This document shows positions 1-5,976 of a stretch of DNA of 12,157 nt, in pieces. Both the position numbers and the translations under genes were made by a program. The notes beneath the pieces are model-generated. The model worked only from the letters and a program-made list of their open reading frames with translations, searched no databases and was not told the DNA's origin. Source of the stretch: Prevotellaceae bacterium (lineage in GTDB: Bacteria; Bacteroidota; Bacteroidia; Bacteroidales; Bacteroidaceae); the NCBI GenBank assembly GCA_022508685.1, contig JAFLUS010000026.1:1-12157 (forward strand), given 5' to 3'. The first letter of the stretch is position 1. The number at the start of each line of letters is the position of its first letter.

Positions 1-50
1 GCGACCTCCAGGTTATGAGCCTGGCGAGCTACCAACTGCTCCACCCCGCG
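1..50 (-). tRNA. tRNA-Met (CAT), probably initiator tRNA-fMet, 3' part cut off by the window edge
   Basis: Read on the minus strand from position 50, the sequence gives an acceptor 5' strand CGCGGGG, a D arm with stem GAGC/GCTC, an anticodon stem CCAGG/CCTGG around the loop CTCATAA (anticodon CAT), and the start of the variable loop. The T arm and 3' acceptor strand lie beyond position 1. Initiator features visible are C as the first base (initiators usually have C1 unpaired with A72) and an A11:U24 pair in the D stem. Of the three consecutive G:C pairs usual at the base of the initiator anticodon stem, two are present and the outer one is A:T. I therefore favour initiator over elongator Met. 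A consensus promoter sits about 30 nt upstream. Confidence 0.9.
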
Positions 51-85
51 ATGTAAACATGTGCATCGCTTTTGCTTTGCGAGTG

Positions 86-117
86 CAAAGGTACGGACTT
101 TCTGCGAGACAGCCAAA
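86..117 (-). promoter_or_regulatory. Bacteroidetes-type promoter of the tRNA-Met gene
   Basis: On the minus strand, TTTG (117 to 114) is followed by a 20-nt spacer and TACCTTTG (93 to 86). This matches the Bacteroidetes sigma-ABfr consensus TTTG-N19-21-TAnnTTTG completely. Transcription would begin around position 80, leaving a leader of about 30 nt before the tRNA 5' end at position 50. Confidence 0.8.
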
Positions 118-182
118 TAAATTCTGTATTTTTTGTGCATTTCATGCCATACGGGCGTCCATGCGGACGTGAAAGCAAAAGA

Positions 183-216
183 AATGCGCTGACTTCATTT
201 CCGAAGTCAGCGCATT
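183..216 (-). terminator. Rho-independent terminator of the M23 peptidase gene
   Basis: This is a perfect 14-bp stem, AATGCGCTGACTTC (183-196) against GAAGTCAGCGCATT (203-216), with a 6-nt loop. On the minus strand the stem runs straight into TTTCTTTTGCTTT, a good U-rich tail. It lies 26 nt after the stop codon of the M23 peptidase gene and so ends the ndk/M23 transcription unit, upstream of the separate tRNA promoter. Confidence 0.85.
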
Positions 217-242
217 GTGTCGTTGCGGTCGTTGCCGTGCGA

Positions 243-1331
243 TTAGTATTTGAGCGTTTGTCCCGGGCGGAGAATGGCGTTCTGCTTGATGCCGTTTGCC
301 TTGCAGAGTTTGTCGACGGTGGTGCCGTTGCGACGTGCGATGATGCTGAGGTTGTCGCCCGATTTCACTTGGTAAGTCTTGGACTTCGCTGCTTTCTTCT
401 TGGTTTTGTTCGATGCGTATTTGTTGTTTTTCGCTGCTGCAGTGCTTGCTTTGGGTGTTGCAGCAGCCACGCTGACGGGTTCTACGGCTGCGTTGTCGGC
501 AGCAGCGGCTCTTTCTTCAGCGGCTTGCGCAGAGGCTGCCACTTGTGCGCGGTCGTTGTCGGTGGCGATGCGGGCGGCTGTTGCGCTCACAGCACTTTTG
601 CGTGTGCCGTAGGATTGTTTGGTGATGAAGAAGTCGCTCTTGATGTCTTGGTGCGGAAAGTCGAACATGAGTGCGGGGTCGATGGGCACACCGCAGATGC
701 GTGTCTCGAAGTGGAGGTGCGAACCGAATGAACGACCTGTGTTTCCGCCGAGTCCGATGGGTTCGCCGGCACGGACGATTTGGTTGGGCTTCACGAGTTG
801 CTTGCTCATGTGGCCGTAGAGGGTTTCCAGTCCGTTGGGGTGACGGATGACGACGAAGTAGCCGTAGCCTCTGGCTTCGAAGTCGACGATGCGCACTTTG
901 CCGTCGAAGGCTGCGCAGATGGTGTCGCCTTCGTATACTTTGATGTCAAGTCCGGCGTGCAGACGTCCCCAGCGTTGTCCGTAGGGAGAGTTGACTTTGC
1001 GGCTGGGTGTCGGCATGGCGAAACCGCGGAGGTCCACTTTCATGTTGGCAGGTGCGTATCCTTCGGCGTTCTTCACACCCTTTGATGCCCAGTTGGTGTA
1101 GATGTCGGCTGCAGGTTCGTTGAGGTCTGCTGCGGCTGCGGCTGCTGCGGCATAGGTGTTGTTGATTTTCACGTTGTTGACGTTTTTCATGCGTCGGTCG
1201 ATGGGCGCCTGTCGGGCGATGAGGTCTTGTGCCACCGCGCCGGTTGCCATCATGGCGAGGAGTGTTGCTCCGAGGGTTTTTGAAAGGAATTTCAATTTCA
1301 CGATGTTGTTGTTTTTGTGAAATCCTGACAT
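243..1331 (-). CDS. Exported M23-family metallopeptidase with C-terminal LysM domain
   Basis: A 362-residue murein hydrolase or envelope-assembly factor, predicted to act on peptidoglycan peptide cross-links in the periplasm. Residues 1-34 look like a signal peptide (cleavage near AVA-Q35). The LytM/M23 domain covers about 110-222 and has the complete zinc site: H125 and D129 (GRLHAGLD), H174 (YGHM), and H205/H207 (SHLHFE). With all zinc ligands present it should be an active enzyme and not an EnvC/NlpD-type activator. A low-complexity Ala/Lys-rich linker (about 245-318) leads to a LysM peptidoglycan-binding domain (319-362, YQVKSGDNLSIIARRNGTTV...). An alanine run occupies 61-68. The ATG at 1331 was chosen as start; a GTG at codon 11 is a possible alternative that also gives a good signal peptide. 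The gene lies 87 nt after ndk with no promoter box in the gap, so the two may be cotranscribed. Confidence 0.92.
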   Translation of the reverse strand: MSGFHKNNNIVKLKFLSKTLGATLLAMMATGAVAQDLIARQAPIDRRMKNVNNVKINNTYAAAAAAAADLNEPAADIYTNWASKGVKNAEGYAPANMKVDLRGFAMPTPSRKVNSPYGQRWGRLHAGLDIKVYEGDTICAAFDGKVRIVDFEARGYGYFVVIRHPNGLETLYGHMSKQLVKPNQIVRAGEPIGLGGNTGRSFGSHLHFETRICGVPIDPALMFDFPHQDIKSDFFITKQSYGTRKSAVSATAARIATDNDRAQVAASAQAAEERAAAADNAAVEPVSVAAATPKASTAAAKNNKYASNKTKKKAAKSKTYQVKSGDNLSIIARRNGTTVDKLCKANGIKQNAILRPGQTLKY

Positions 1332-1418
1332 TCTGTCGTGTGTGACGCACGGGTGCGCATGGTGTCGGTGTTGCTGTTGTTCCGAAGACAGGATGTCAAG
1401 AGTTCGGGTTAGTTATTA

Positions 1419-1880
1419 TTAGTATTCGTCGTTGGCGTAGAGGAATTGGAATGGTGCTTGGTTGTAGTCGAAGATTTCTTCCGGCTTGAAGAAGCGGTTG
1501 AGTTCGACCACTGCGTTTTCGACGGAGTCGGATGTATGGATGATGTTTTCTTGGAAACTCATACCGAAATCTCCGCGTATGGTGCCGGGTGCGGCTTTTC
1601 GTGCGTTGGTGGAGCCTGTCATGGCGCGTACGGTTTCGACGGCGTCGACGCCTTCGTAGCAGCAGCAGATGACGGGGGCTGCCATCATGGAGTTTTTGAT
1701 GCGTTGAAAGAACGGTTTGGATGCAAGGTGTGCGTAGTGCTCGTTGAGGAGTTCGTCGGTGAGTTGCATCATTTTCATGCCTGCGAGGCGTAGTCCCTTT
1801 CGCTCAAATCGGGCGGTTACTTGTCCTACAATGGCGCGTTGTACGGCGCATGGTTTCAGTATTACAAGTGTTTTCTCCAT
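1419..1880 (-). CDS. ndk: Nucleoside diphosphate kinase
   Basis: This 153-residue cytoplasmic enzyme transfers the gamma phosphate of ATP to nucleoside diphosphates through a phosphohistidine, balancing NTP and dNTP pools. Family residues are in place: K9 (LKPCAVQR), Y49 and H51 (EHYAHLASKPFF), R85, T91, R102 (PGTIRGDFG), N112 and the catalytic H115 (NIIHTSDS). Two departures from the E. coli pattern, KPCAVQR for KPDAVQR and HTSDS for HGSDS, are as I remember Bacteroidales homologues. Length is slightly above the roughly 140 usual, through a C-terminal extension ending YANDEY. The start at 1880 gives the family N-terminus (MEKTLVILKP). A promoter with a flanking inverted repeat lies about 60 nt upstream. 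The M23 peptidase gene follows after 87 nt. Confidence 0.97.
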   Translation of the reverse strand: MEKTLVILKPCAVQRAIVGQVTARFERKGLRLAGMKMMQLTDELLNEHYAHLASKPFFQRIKNSMMAAPVICCCYEGVDAVETVRAMTGSTNARKAAPGTIRGDFGMSFQENIIHTSDSVENAVVELNRFFKPEEIFDYNQAPFQFLYANDEY

Positions 1881-1939
1881 GGTCTGTTTTGTTCATTCAT
1901 TCCTTACAACAGTCTGTGCTTTGTGCACATTATCGGTTG

Positions 1940-1970
1940 CAAAGGTACGAAAAAATTGTGGAACAGCCAA
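1940..1970 (-). promoter_or_regulatory. Promoter of ndk (Bacteroidetes type)
   Basis: On the minus strand, TACCTTTG (1947 to 1940) matches the -7 consensus TAnnTTTG, and TTGG (1970 to 1967) stands 19 nt upstream in the -33 position as a weaker match to TTTG. Transcription should start near 1935, giving a leader of about 55 nt before the ndk ATG at 1880. The -33 element lies in the loop of the inverted repeat at 1956-1982. Confidence 0.65.
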
Positions 1971-1982
1971 CTTGTTCCACAA
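1956..1982. promoter_or_regulatory. Inverted repeat over the ndk -33 region (candidate operator)
   Basis: TTGTGGAACA (1956-1965) and TGTTCCACAA (1973-1982) form a perfect 10-bp inverted repeat with a 7-bp centre. The centre contains the presumed -33 element of the ndk promoter, so a dimeric regulator bound here would compete with RNA polymerase. An RNA role is unlikely for ndk because the repeat lies upstream of the predicted start site. It could instead be a weak hairpin at the end of the upstream xseAB transcript, though no U-run follows it. No regulator can be named. Confidence 0.45.
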
Positions 1983-2054
1983 CCTTTTAGTTTTCTTTCA
2001 CATTTTTTTACGGATATACGCACTCTGCGAGGGTGTCGAAAAGGGCGTTTTTGG

Positions 2055-2153
2055 CGTATGCATAAACGTAAAAAGGCGTGCGCATAAAACTTTTTACGTT
2101 TATGCATAAACCTCAACACGTTTATGCATACGCCTGAAAAGGTTTATGCATAC
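2055..2153. repeat. Array of five ATGCAT-centred palindromes, 21-23 bp apart
   Basis: The best copy, GTTTATGCATAAAC (2098-2111), is a perfect 14-bp palindrome. GTATGCATAAAC (2056-2067) and two GTTTATGCATAC copies (2120-2131 and 2142-2153) differ at one end, and GTGCGCATAAAAC (2078-2090) is degenerate. Palindrome centres fall at about 2060.5, 2081.5, 2104.5, 2126.5 and 2148.5, close to two helical turns apart, so all copies face roughly the same side of the DNA. The array fills the gap between the end of xseB (2218) and the ndk promoter. It may be a binding-site array, a family of intergenic repeats, or transcript-end structure. Short open frames across it are repeat artefacts. Confidence 0.75.
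2057..2108. repeat. 19-bp perfect inverted repeat inside the palindrome array
   Basis: TATGCATAAACGTAAAAAG (2057-2075) pairs perfectly with CTTTTTACGTTTATGCATA (2090-2108) around a 14-nt loop. In RNA it would form a long, A/U-rich hairpin some 110-160 nt past the xseB stop codon. It may act as the 3' end or processing barrier of the xseAB message, since no classic GC-stem plus U-run terminator is visible after xseB. The terminator role is an inference. Confidence 0.6.
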
Positions 2154-2217
2154 GAGAAAAAGCGATGATGCGTCGGAATTTTTGCGTGTTTGCAACTGCC
2201 TGAAAAACAGCGTGTAG

Positions 2218-2421
2218 TCAGTCTGCCGTTTCGTCGCTGAGGATGTGCTTGACTTCTTCGTCCACTTGCTGGAGTTTCTGCCGGCAGAAGGCGACGAGTT
2301 GCTTGGCTTCCTTGAGGTTGGCAGCGAGCGAGTCGACGTCCATTTGTCCGTTGTCGATTTTGTTGACGATGGTTTCGAGGCGGGTGATGGCTTCGGTATA
2401 GGTGAGTTGTTGCTTGTCCAT
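2218..2421 (-). CDS. xseB: Exodeoxyribonuclease VII small subunit
   Basis: A 67-residue helical protein that associates in several copies with the large subunit XseA to form exonuclease VII, a single-strand DNA exonuclease of repair and recombination. The pattern LTYTEAITRLETIVNKIDNG followed by LAANLKEAKQLVAFCRQKL and a terminal LQQVDEEVK is typical of the family. The reading frame is open upstream to an ATG at 2475, but I chose the ATG at 2421 because it gives the family N-terminus (MDKQQLTY) and lies 4 nt after the xseA stop. The longer start would add a Pro-rich 18-residue tail inside xseA. It is certainly in an operon with xseA. No clear Shine-Dalgarno precedes it, as is common in the phylum. 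Confidence 0.93.
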   Translation of the reverse strand: MDKQQLTYTEAITRLETIVNKIDNGQMDVDSLAANLKEAKQLVAFCRQKLQQVDEEVKHILSDETAD

Positions 2422-2425
2422 GTGG

Positions 2426-3601
2426 TCAGGGTTGTGGGGTGTCGGTGGTGACGGAGGTGAGGGTGCCGTCGGCAAGTGTGGTGGTGACGATGCTGCCGGG
2501 AGGCACTTGTGCGGCAGACGTGACGGCCTTGCCGTTGACGCGCGTGATGCTGAACCCCAGTCGGAGCAGGCGGTCGGGGCTGGCGCCGTCGATGCGGGTG
2601 GCAGCGATGTCGAGCCGATGCTGCTGCCGCAGCAGCATTTGGGCAGTGGCGGTGCGGGTCTGCTGTGTCAGCATGTCGAGTCTGCCCGACTGCCGTTGCA
2701 GCGTGAGTGTGGCGCAACGCGAAACGACGTCTGCCATGTCGGCAATGTGTTCCCACTCTTGCAGTTGGTGATGGATGAGAAACTCGGCTGCCGCCGTCGG
2801 CGTCTTTACCCGCGTGTGGCTCACGATGTCGATGACGGTGTCGTCGCGTTCGTGACCGATGCCCGTGATGATGGGAATGGGGAATTGCGCGACGTTTTCA
2901 GCCAATGCCAACGTGTCAAATCCGTTGAGGTCGGCGGTGCTGCCTCCGCCGCGGATGATGATGACGGCGTCCCACCGCGACGTGTCGGCGGCAATGGCGT
3001 TGAGTGCGTTGATGATGCTTTCCTCCACGGCACTGCCCTGCATGACGGCGGGAAACAGGCGGGTGTGGAAAGCCAGCCGGTAGCGGTTGTCGTGCAGTTG
3101 GCGTTCAAAGTCCTGAAAACCGGCTGCCGTTGCCGACGAGATGACGGCAATGCGTTGCAGCAAACGTGGCAGCGGCAGTTCCTTGTTCATGGTGAGCACG
3201 CCTTCGCGTTCGAGTTGCTGCAGGATTTCCCGCCGCCGTCGGGCAATGTCGCCGAGCGTGTACGTCGGGTCCATGTCGGTGACGGTGAGGGCATAGCCGT
3301 AGGCTTCGTGGAACGTCGGTTCGACTTCCACCAGCACCTGCATGCCGGCAACGAGGCGCTGTCCTGTGGTCTGCTCGAAATGGGGACGGAGGAGCGCCCA
3401 TGTGCGTGCCCATATTTGTCCGCGTGCCTTTGCCACCAGTCCGTTGCCTTTCGCGTCTTTCTGCACGAATTCCACGTAGCAATGGCCGTTGTGCTCACGC
3501 ACTTCGCTCAACTCGGCTTGCAGCCAAAGGGAGTGAGCGAGGTGCGTGTCGAACAGGCCGCGGATGAGGCTGTTGAGTTCGTAGAGCGAAAGCGGTTGCA
3601 T
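2426..3601 (-). CDS. xseA: Exodeoxyribonuclease VII large subunit
   Basis: This 391-residue catalytic subunit of exonuclease VII degrades single-stranded DNA from both ends in a metal-independent way. An OB-fold (about 1-110) carries LWLQAELSEVREHNGHCYVEF. The Exonuc_VII_L domain follows (about 125-385), with the conserved RGGGST (217-222), the GIGHERDDTVIDIVSHTRVKT stretch (247-267) and PTAAAEF (268-274). Length is below the 456 of the E. coli enzyme, mainly because the helical arm after residue 275 is short. The C-terminal domain with SPDRLLRLGFSI is intact. The gene starts 15 nt after the subtilase stop codon and is followed 4 nt later by xseB. Confidence 0.96.
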   Translation of the reverse strand: MQPLSLYELNSLIRGLFDTHLAHSLWLQAELSEVREHNGHCYVEFVQKDAKGNGLVAKARGQIWARTWALLRPHFEQTTGQRLVAGMQVLVEVEPTFHEAYGYALTVTDMDPTYTLGDIARRRREILQQLEREGVLTMNKELPLPRLLQRIAVISSATAAGFQDFERQLHDNRYRLAFHTRLFPAVMQGSAVEESIINALNAIAADTSRWDAVIIIRGGGSTADLNGFDTLALAENVAQFPIPIITGIGHERDDTVIDIVSHTRVKTPTAAAEFLIHHQLQEWEHIADMADVVSRCATLTLQRQSGRLDMLTQQTRTATAQMLLRQQHRLDIAATRIDGASPDRLLRLGFSITRVNGKAVTSAAQVPPGSIVTTTLADGTLTSVTTDTPQP

Positions 3602-3616
3602 GGGCGACGTGCGGTG

Positions 3617-5134
3617 TTATTTGCTGAAATTCGGGATGCCGTAGCCGAAGACGTTGTTGGGATGTTCCACGTTGTCACCCAGTTTGCGCACGGCTTTGAC
3701 GACGTCGAGGGCAGTCATTTCGGGATGCGCCTGCCAGAAGCACGTCACCATGCCGCACATGATGGGCGAAGCGAACGAGGTGCCGTTGGCGGTCGTCACC
3801 TTTCCGGCAGGACTGAGGACGGTGGCGTCCACGCCCATTGCCATGACGTCGGGCTTGATGCGGCCGTCGGCGCTGTTGCCGATAGACGAGAAGTTGGAGT
3901 TGATGCCTTCGTCCGTCACTGCACCCACCGTCAGCACGTTGTCGGCATCGGCGGGGATGCTGATGAGTTTCCATGTCTTCGATGCTTCGTTGCCGGCAGA
4001 GGTGCAGAGCACCATGCCCTTCGATGCCATGAGCGAACCGGTGTGGGAACAGATGCGCGTGTGGCCGTCCATTTCCCAATAGCGCACGTTGTCGGCAGGG
4101 TTGTCGTAGCGCGAATAGCCGAGCGACGTGTTCACCACGTCCACGCCTACGCTGTCGGCAAACTCGACGGCGGCACACCAGTTGTCTTCTTCCACCATCT
4201 GCTCGCTGTAGCCGTCTTCGCTGCGCAGAAGCCAGAATGCGGCTTCGGGTGCCGTTCCGACAAACGTGCCGGGCGTGTTGGTGCCGATGCACGACAGCAC
4301 CATCATGCCGTGGGTGTCTTCTTCATACACGTTGCCGTTGGGGTCGACAAAGTCTTTCACACCGAGAATGTTGACGTTCTTCAGCATGGGAATGATGTCG
4401 GCGTTGTAGAAACCGCCGTCGATGATGGCAATGGTCATGCCCTGACCGCGAAAACCGCGTTCGTGCAGCGATTGTCCGTGCAGTTGGTTGATTTGCGTGA
4501 AGGCTTTGCCATAAATGGGATGTGAGGGGGCTTCGTCCTCTTCTTCATCCTCGTCGTGGTCGTCCAAGCGCATGAAATCTGCCAGATAGGCAACGGCAAT
4601 GCCGATGGAGTCAACTTCGCTGTTTTCGGCTGTGGGATGAAGGGAACTGAACACTGAACGTATCTGCTCTGTTCGGCTTACTTTGGCGGCAGCGACCTTT
4701 GCCGTGTCGTTGACGAGCGCAAAGCGGTCGGTGTCGTCGCGTTCGGCAGGTTCTGCATACGTTGCCACCTTGCGCACGGCAGCCACGAAAGGCATTTGAG
4801 CGACTGCATCGAGAAGCGTGGTGTCGGTCGTCTGCACCAGCACGGTGTTGTTCCACTTGCTCTTGGAGCAGAGCGTGACGCCGGTGGAAAGAATCTGCTT
4901 CACATAGGCAGGGCTGACGGGCAAGTCCGTTTCGTCCAGTTTCAGTTTCTGACGGCGACGGCGTTCGAGCGATTTCTGCGAGAGAAATTGCTCGGGGTGC
5001 TTCAGCGAATAATCGTTGTGCTTCTTGTCGCGCAGCGTGATGCGGTATTTGTACGACGGAGTGAAAGTCTCTTGCGCACCTGCAACGAGGGGCAGCAGCA
5101 AGGCAAGTGCTGCGGTGGTGAGAAATTTTTTCAT
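3617..5134 (-). CDS. Secreted subtilisin-like serine protease (peptidase S8)
   Basis: A 505-residue exported serine endopeptidase. Signal peptide about 1-20 (MKKFLTTAALALLLPLVAGA-Q). Residues 25-130 form an N-terminal propeptide-like region with FLSQKSLERRRRQ and DLPVSPAYV, seen in many Bacteroidetes S8 proteases. The catalytic domain runs from about 225 to 503 with D239 (AIIDGG), H275 (DTHGMMV), oxyanion N382 (SAGNE) and S453 (NGTSFASP), so the triad is complete. An acidic run at 191-202 (DDHDEDEEEDEA) sits just before the catalytic domain. Many relatives carry a C-terminal type IX sorting domain; this one stops right after the catalytic domain, so a periplasmic or otherwise released location is likely. 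The substrate is unknown. The ATG overlaps the stop of the upstream gene (ATGA), implying coupled translation. Confidence 0.93.
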   Translation of the reverse strand: MKKFLTTAALALLLPLVAGAQETFTPSYKYRITLRDKKHNDYSLKHPEQFLSQKSLERRRRQKLKLDETDLPVSPAYVKQILSTGVTLCSKSKWNNTVLVQTTDTTLLDAVAQMPFVAAVRKVATYAEPAERDDTDRFALVNDTAKVAAAKVSRTEQIRSVFSSLHPTAENSEVDSIGIAVAYLADFMRLDDHDEDEEEDEAPSHPIYGKAFTQINQLHGQSLHERGFRGQGMTIAIIDGGFYNADIIPMLKNVNILGVKDFVDPNGNVYEEDTHGMMVLSCIGTNTPGTFVGTAPEAAFWLLRSEDGYSEQMVEEDNWCAAVEFADSVGVDVVNTSLGYSRYDNPADNVRYWEMDGHTRICSHTGSLMASKGMVLCTSAGNEASKTWKLISIPADADNVLTVGAVTDEGINSNFSSIGNSADGRIKPDVMAMGVDATVLSPAGKVTTANGTSFASPIMCGMVTCFWQAHPEMTALDVVKAVRKLGDNVEHPNNVFGYGIPNFSK

Positions 5135-5856
5135 GTTGTTGTATGGATTTTTGTCTGATTGTTGTCGAGAATGGTGGGACGCTTACCCTCGAGCGCATAG
5201 CGGAAACGTTCGTAGGATTGGTCGAGAAAGTTGAGTTCGTAAGGCTCGATGTGCAAGGCACATTGTCCTTGCCATTCATGCAGCCCGAAGTATTCGCGCA
5301 GAATGCTTGCCATGTTGAGCGAGAGGTCGTCGCCCTTGCGTGCGATGTAGCGGCAGCATTGGAGCGCAAGTGTGCGGTTGTCGTGCGCATGGCACAGGGT
5401 GCGGAACAACGTGAAGTAGGTCAGCGGCGAGGTCGTGCGGATGAGTACGGCCACGCGCTGCTGGTCGTCATCGAGCGGAAAGAGGCGGAAGAGTTCGTCG
5501 ATTTGTTGCGGCGTCTGCATGAGCGGCACTGCCATGTCGACGAGTTTCCGTGCCAGTTCCGGTGCGATGGTCTGTGCCAACTGCAAGGCTTCGGGCGTGT
5601 CGAAACGGAGCGTGCCGTCGTCGGCAAGGTGGCGAATGGCGAGCATGCCGCTGCTGAATGCCTGTGCCCGGTAGCGCACGAGGTGGAGCAGTGCAGCCCA
5701 AAAGGCGTCGTTCGGCAGCGTGGGGAGGATGTGTTCACGCACGTCGTACTCGACACGTCGGAATTCGCTGTTCGAGAGTCGGCGCAAGAACGCATGGAGG
5801 TCGTCCCATTGCTGCAGCAGGATGAACCTGCGTATGTTGTCTGCCGTTGTTGCCAT
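5131..5856 (-). CDS. Conserved-looking hypothetical protein, all-helical, cytoplasmic
   Basis: I do not recognise this 241-residue protein. It has no signal peptide, membrane segment or evident catalytic motif. Its composition, with many Leu, Ala, Arg, Gln and few Gly or Pro, suggests a helical fold. It contains paired helix-like stretches (RRFILLQQWDDLHAFLRRL, ALQLAQTIAPELARKLVDM, QQIDELFRLFPLDDDQQRV), reminiscent of helical repeats or a scaffold. A hydrophilic Thr/Asn-rich tail ends it. It is the first gene of the set leading to the S8 protease and xseAB: its stop shares the ATGA with the protease start. A TAAATTTG -7 box lies just upstream. Being open over 241 codons, coupled to its neighbour and preceded by a promoter box supports a real gene. 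Function unknown. Confidence 0.85.
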   Translation of the reverse strand: MATTADNIRRFILLQQWDDLHAFLRRLSNSEFRRVEYDVREHILPTLPNDAFWAALLHLVRYRAQAFSSGMLAIRHLADDGTLRFDTPEALQLAQTIAPELARKLVDMAVPLMQTPQQIDELFRLFPLDDDQQRVAVLIRTTSPLTYFTLFRTLCHAHDNRTLALQCCRYIARKGDDLSLNMASILREYFGLHEWQGQCALHIEPYELNFLDQSYERFRYALEGKRPTILDNNQTKIHTTT

Positions 5857-5881
5857 GTCGTCGTGCGTGATATTCTCGCTG

Positions 5882-5910
5882 CAAATTTAGTGGTTTTCCA
5901 CAGGAAACAA
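5882..5910 (-). promoter_or_regulatory. Candidate promoter of the hypothetical/protease/xseAB operon
   Basis: On the minus strand, TAAATTTG (5889 to 5882) fits the -7 consensus TAnnTTTG exactly. The -33 is weak: TTGT (5910 to 5907) stands 17 nt upstream, closer than the usual 19-21. Transcription would start near 5877, about 20 nt before the ATG at 5856. No other promoter-like box is visible before xseA or the protease gene. Confidence 0.5.
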
Positions 5911-5976
5911 GGTGTCTGTTATCTTAAATGTCGTTAATTCAGTGTTTTTTGCCGACGACAGGGTTTGTGAAACGTG

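Noticed and set aside
1904..2119. A 71-codon minus-strand frame between xseB and ndk
   Set aside because: Its N-terminal half translates the palindrome array (MHKRKK-like, LCIRQK-like segments). It overlaps the ndk promoter and resembles no protein family.
2055..2153. Possible CRISPR-like array
   Set aside because: Units are 12-14 bp palindromes with 8-10 bp between them, one copy is inverted relative to others, and there are no cas genes. Repeat and spacer lengths do not fit CRISPR.
2422..2475. Longer xseB start at 2475
   Set aside because: It would add 18 Pro/Thr-rich residues read from inside xseA. The ATG at 2421 gives the family N-terminus and a 4-nt gap after xseA.
2402..4525. A 707-codon plus-strand open frame opposite xseA and the protease gene
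   Set aside because: It lies antisense to two genes with clear catalytic motifs, spans their junction, and its product is Val/His/Arg-rich without any recognisable domain. It is a by-product of the codon bias of the real genes.
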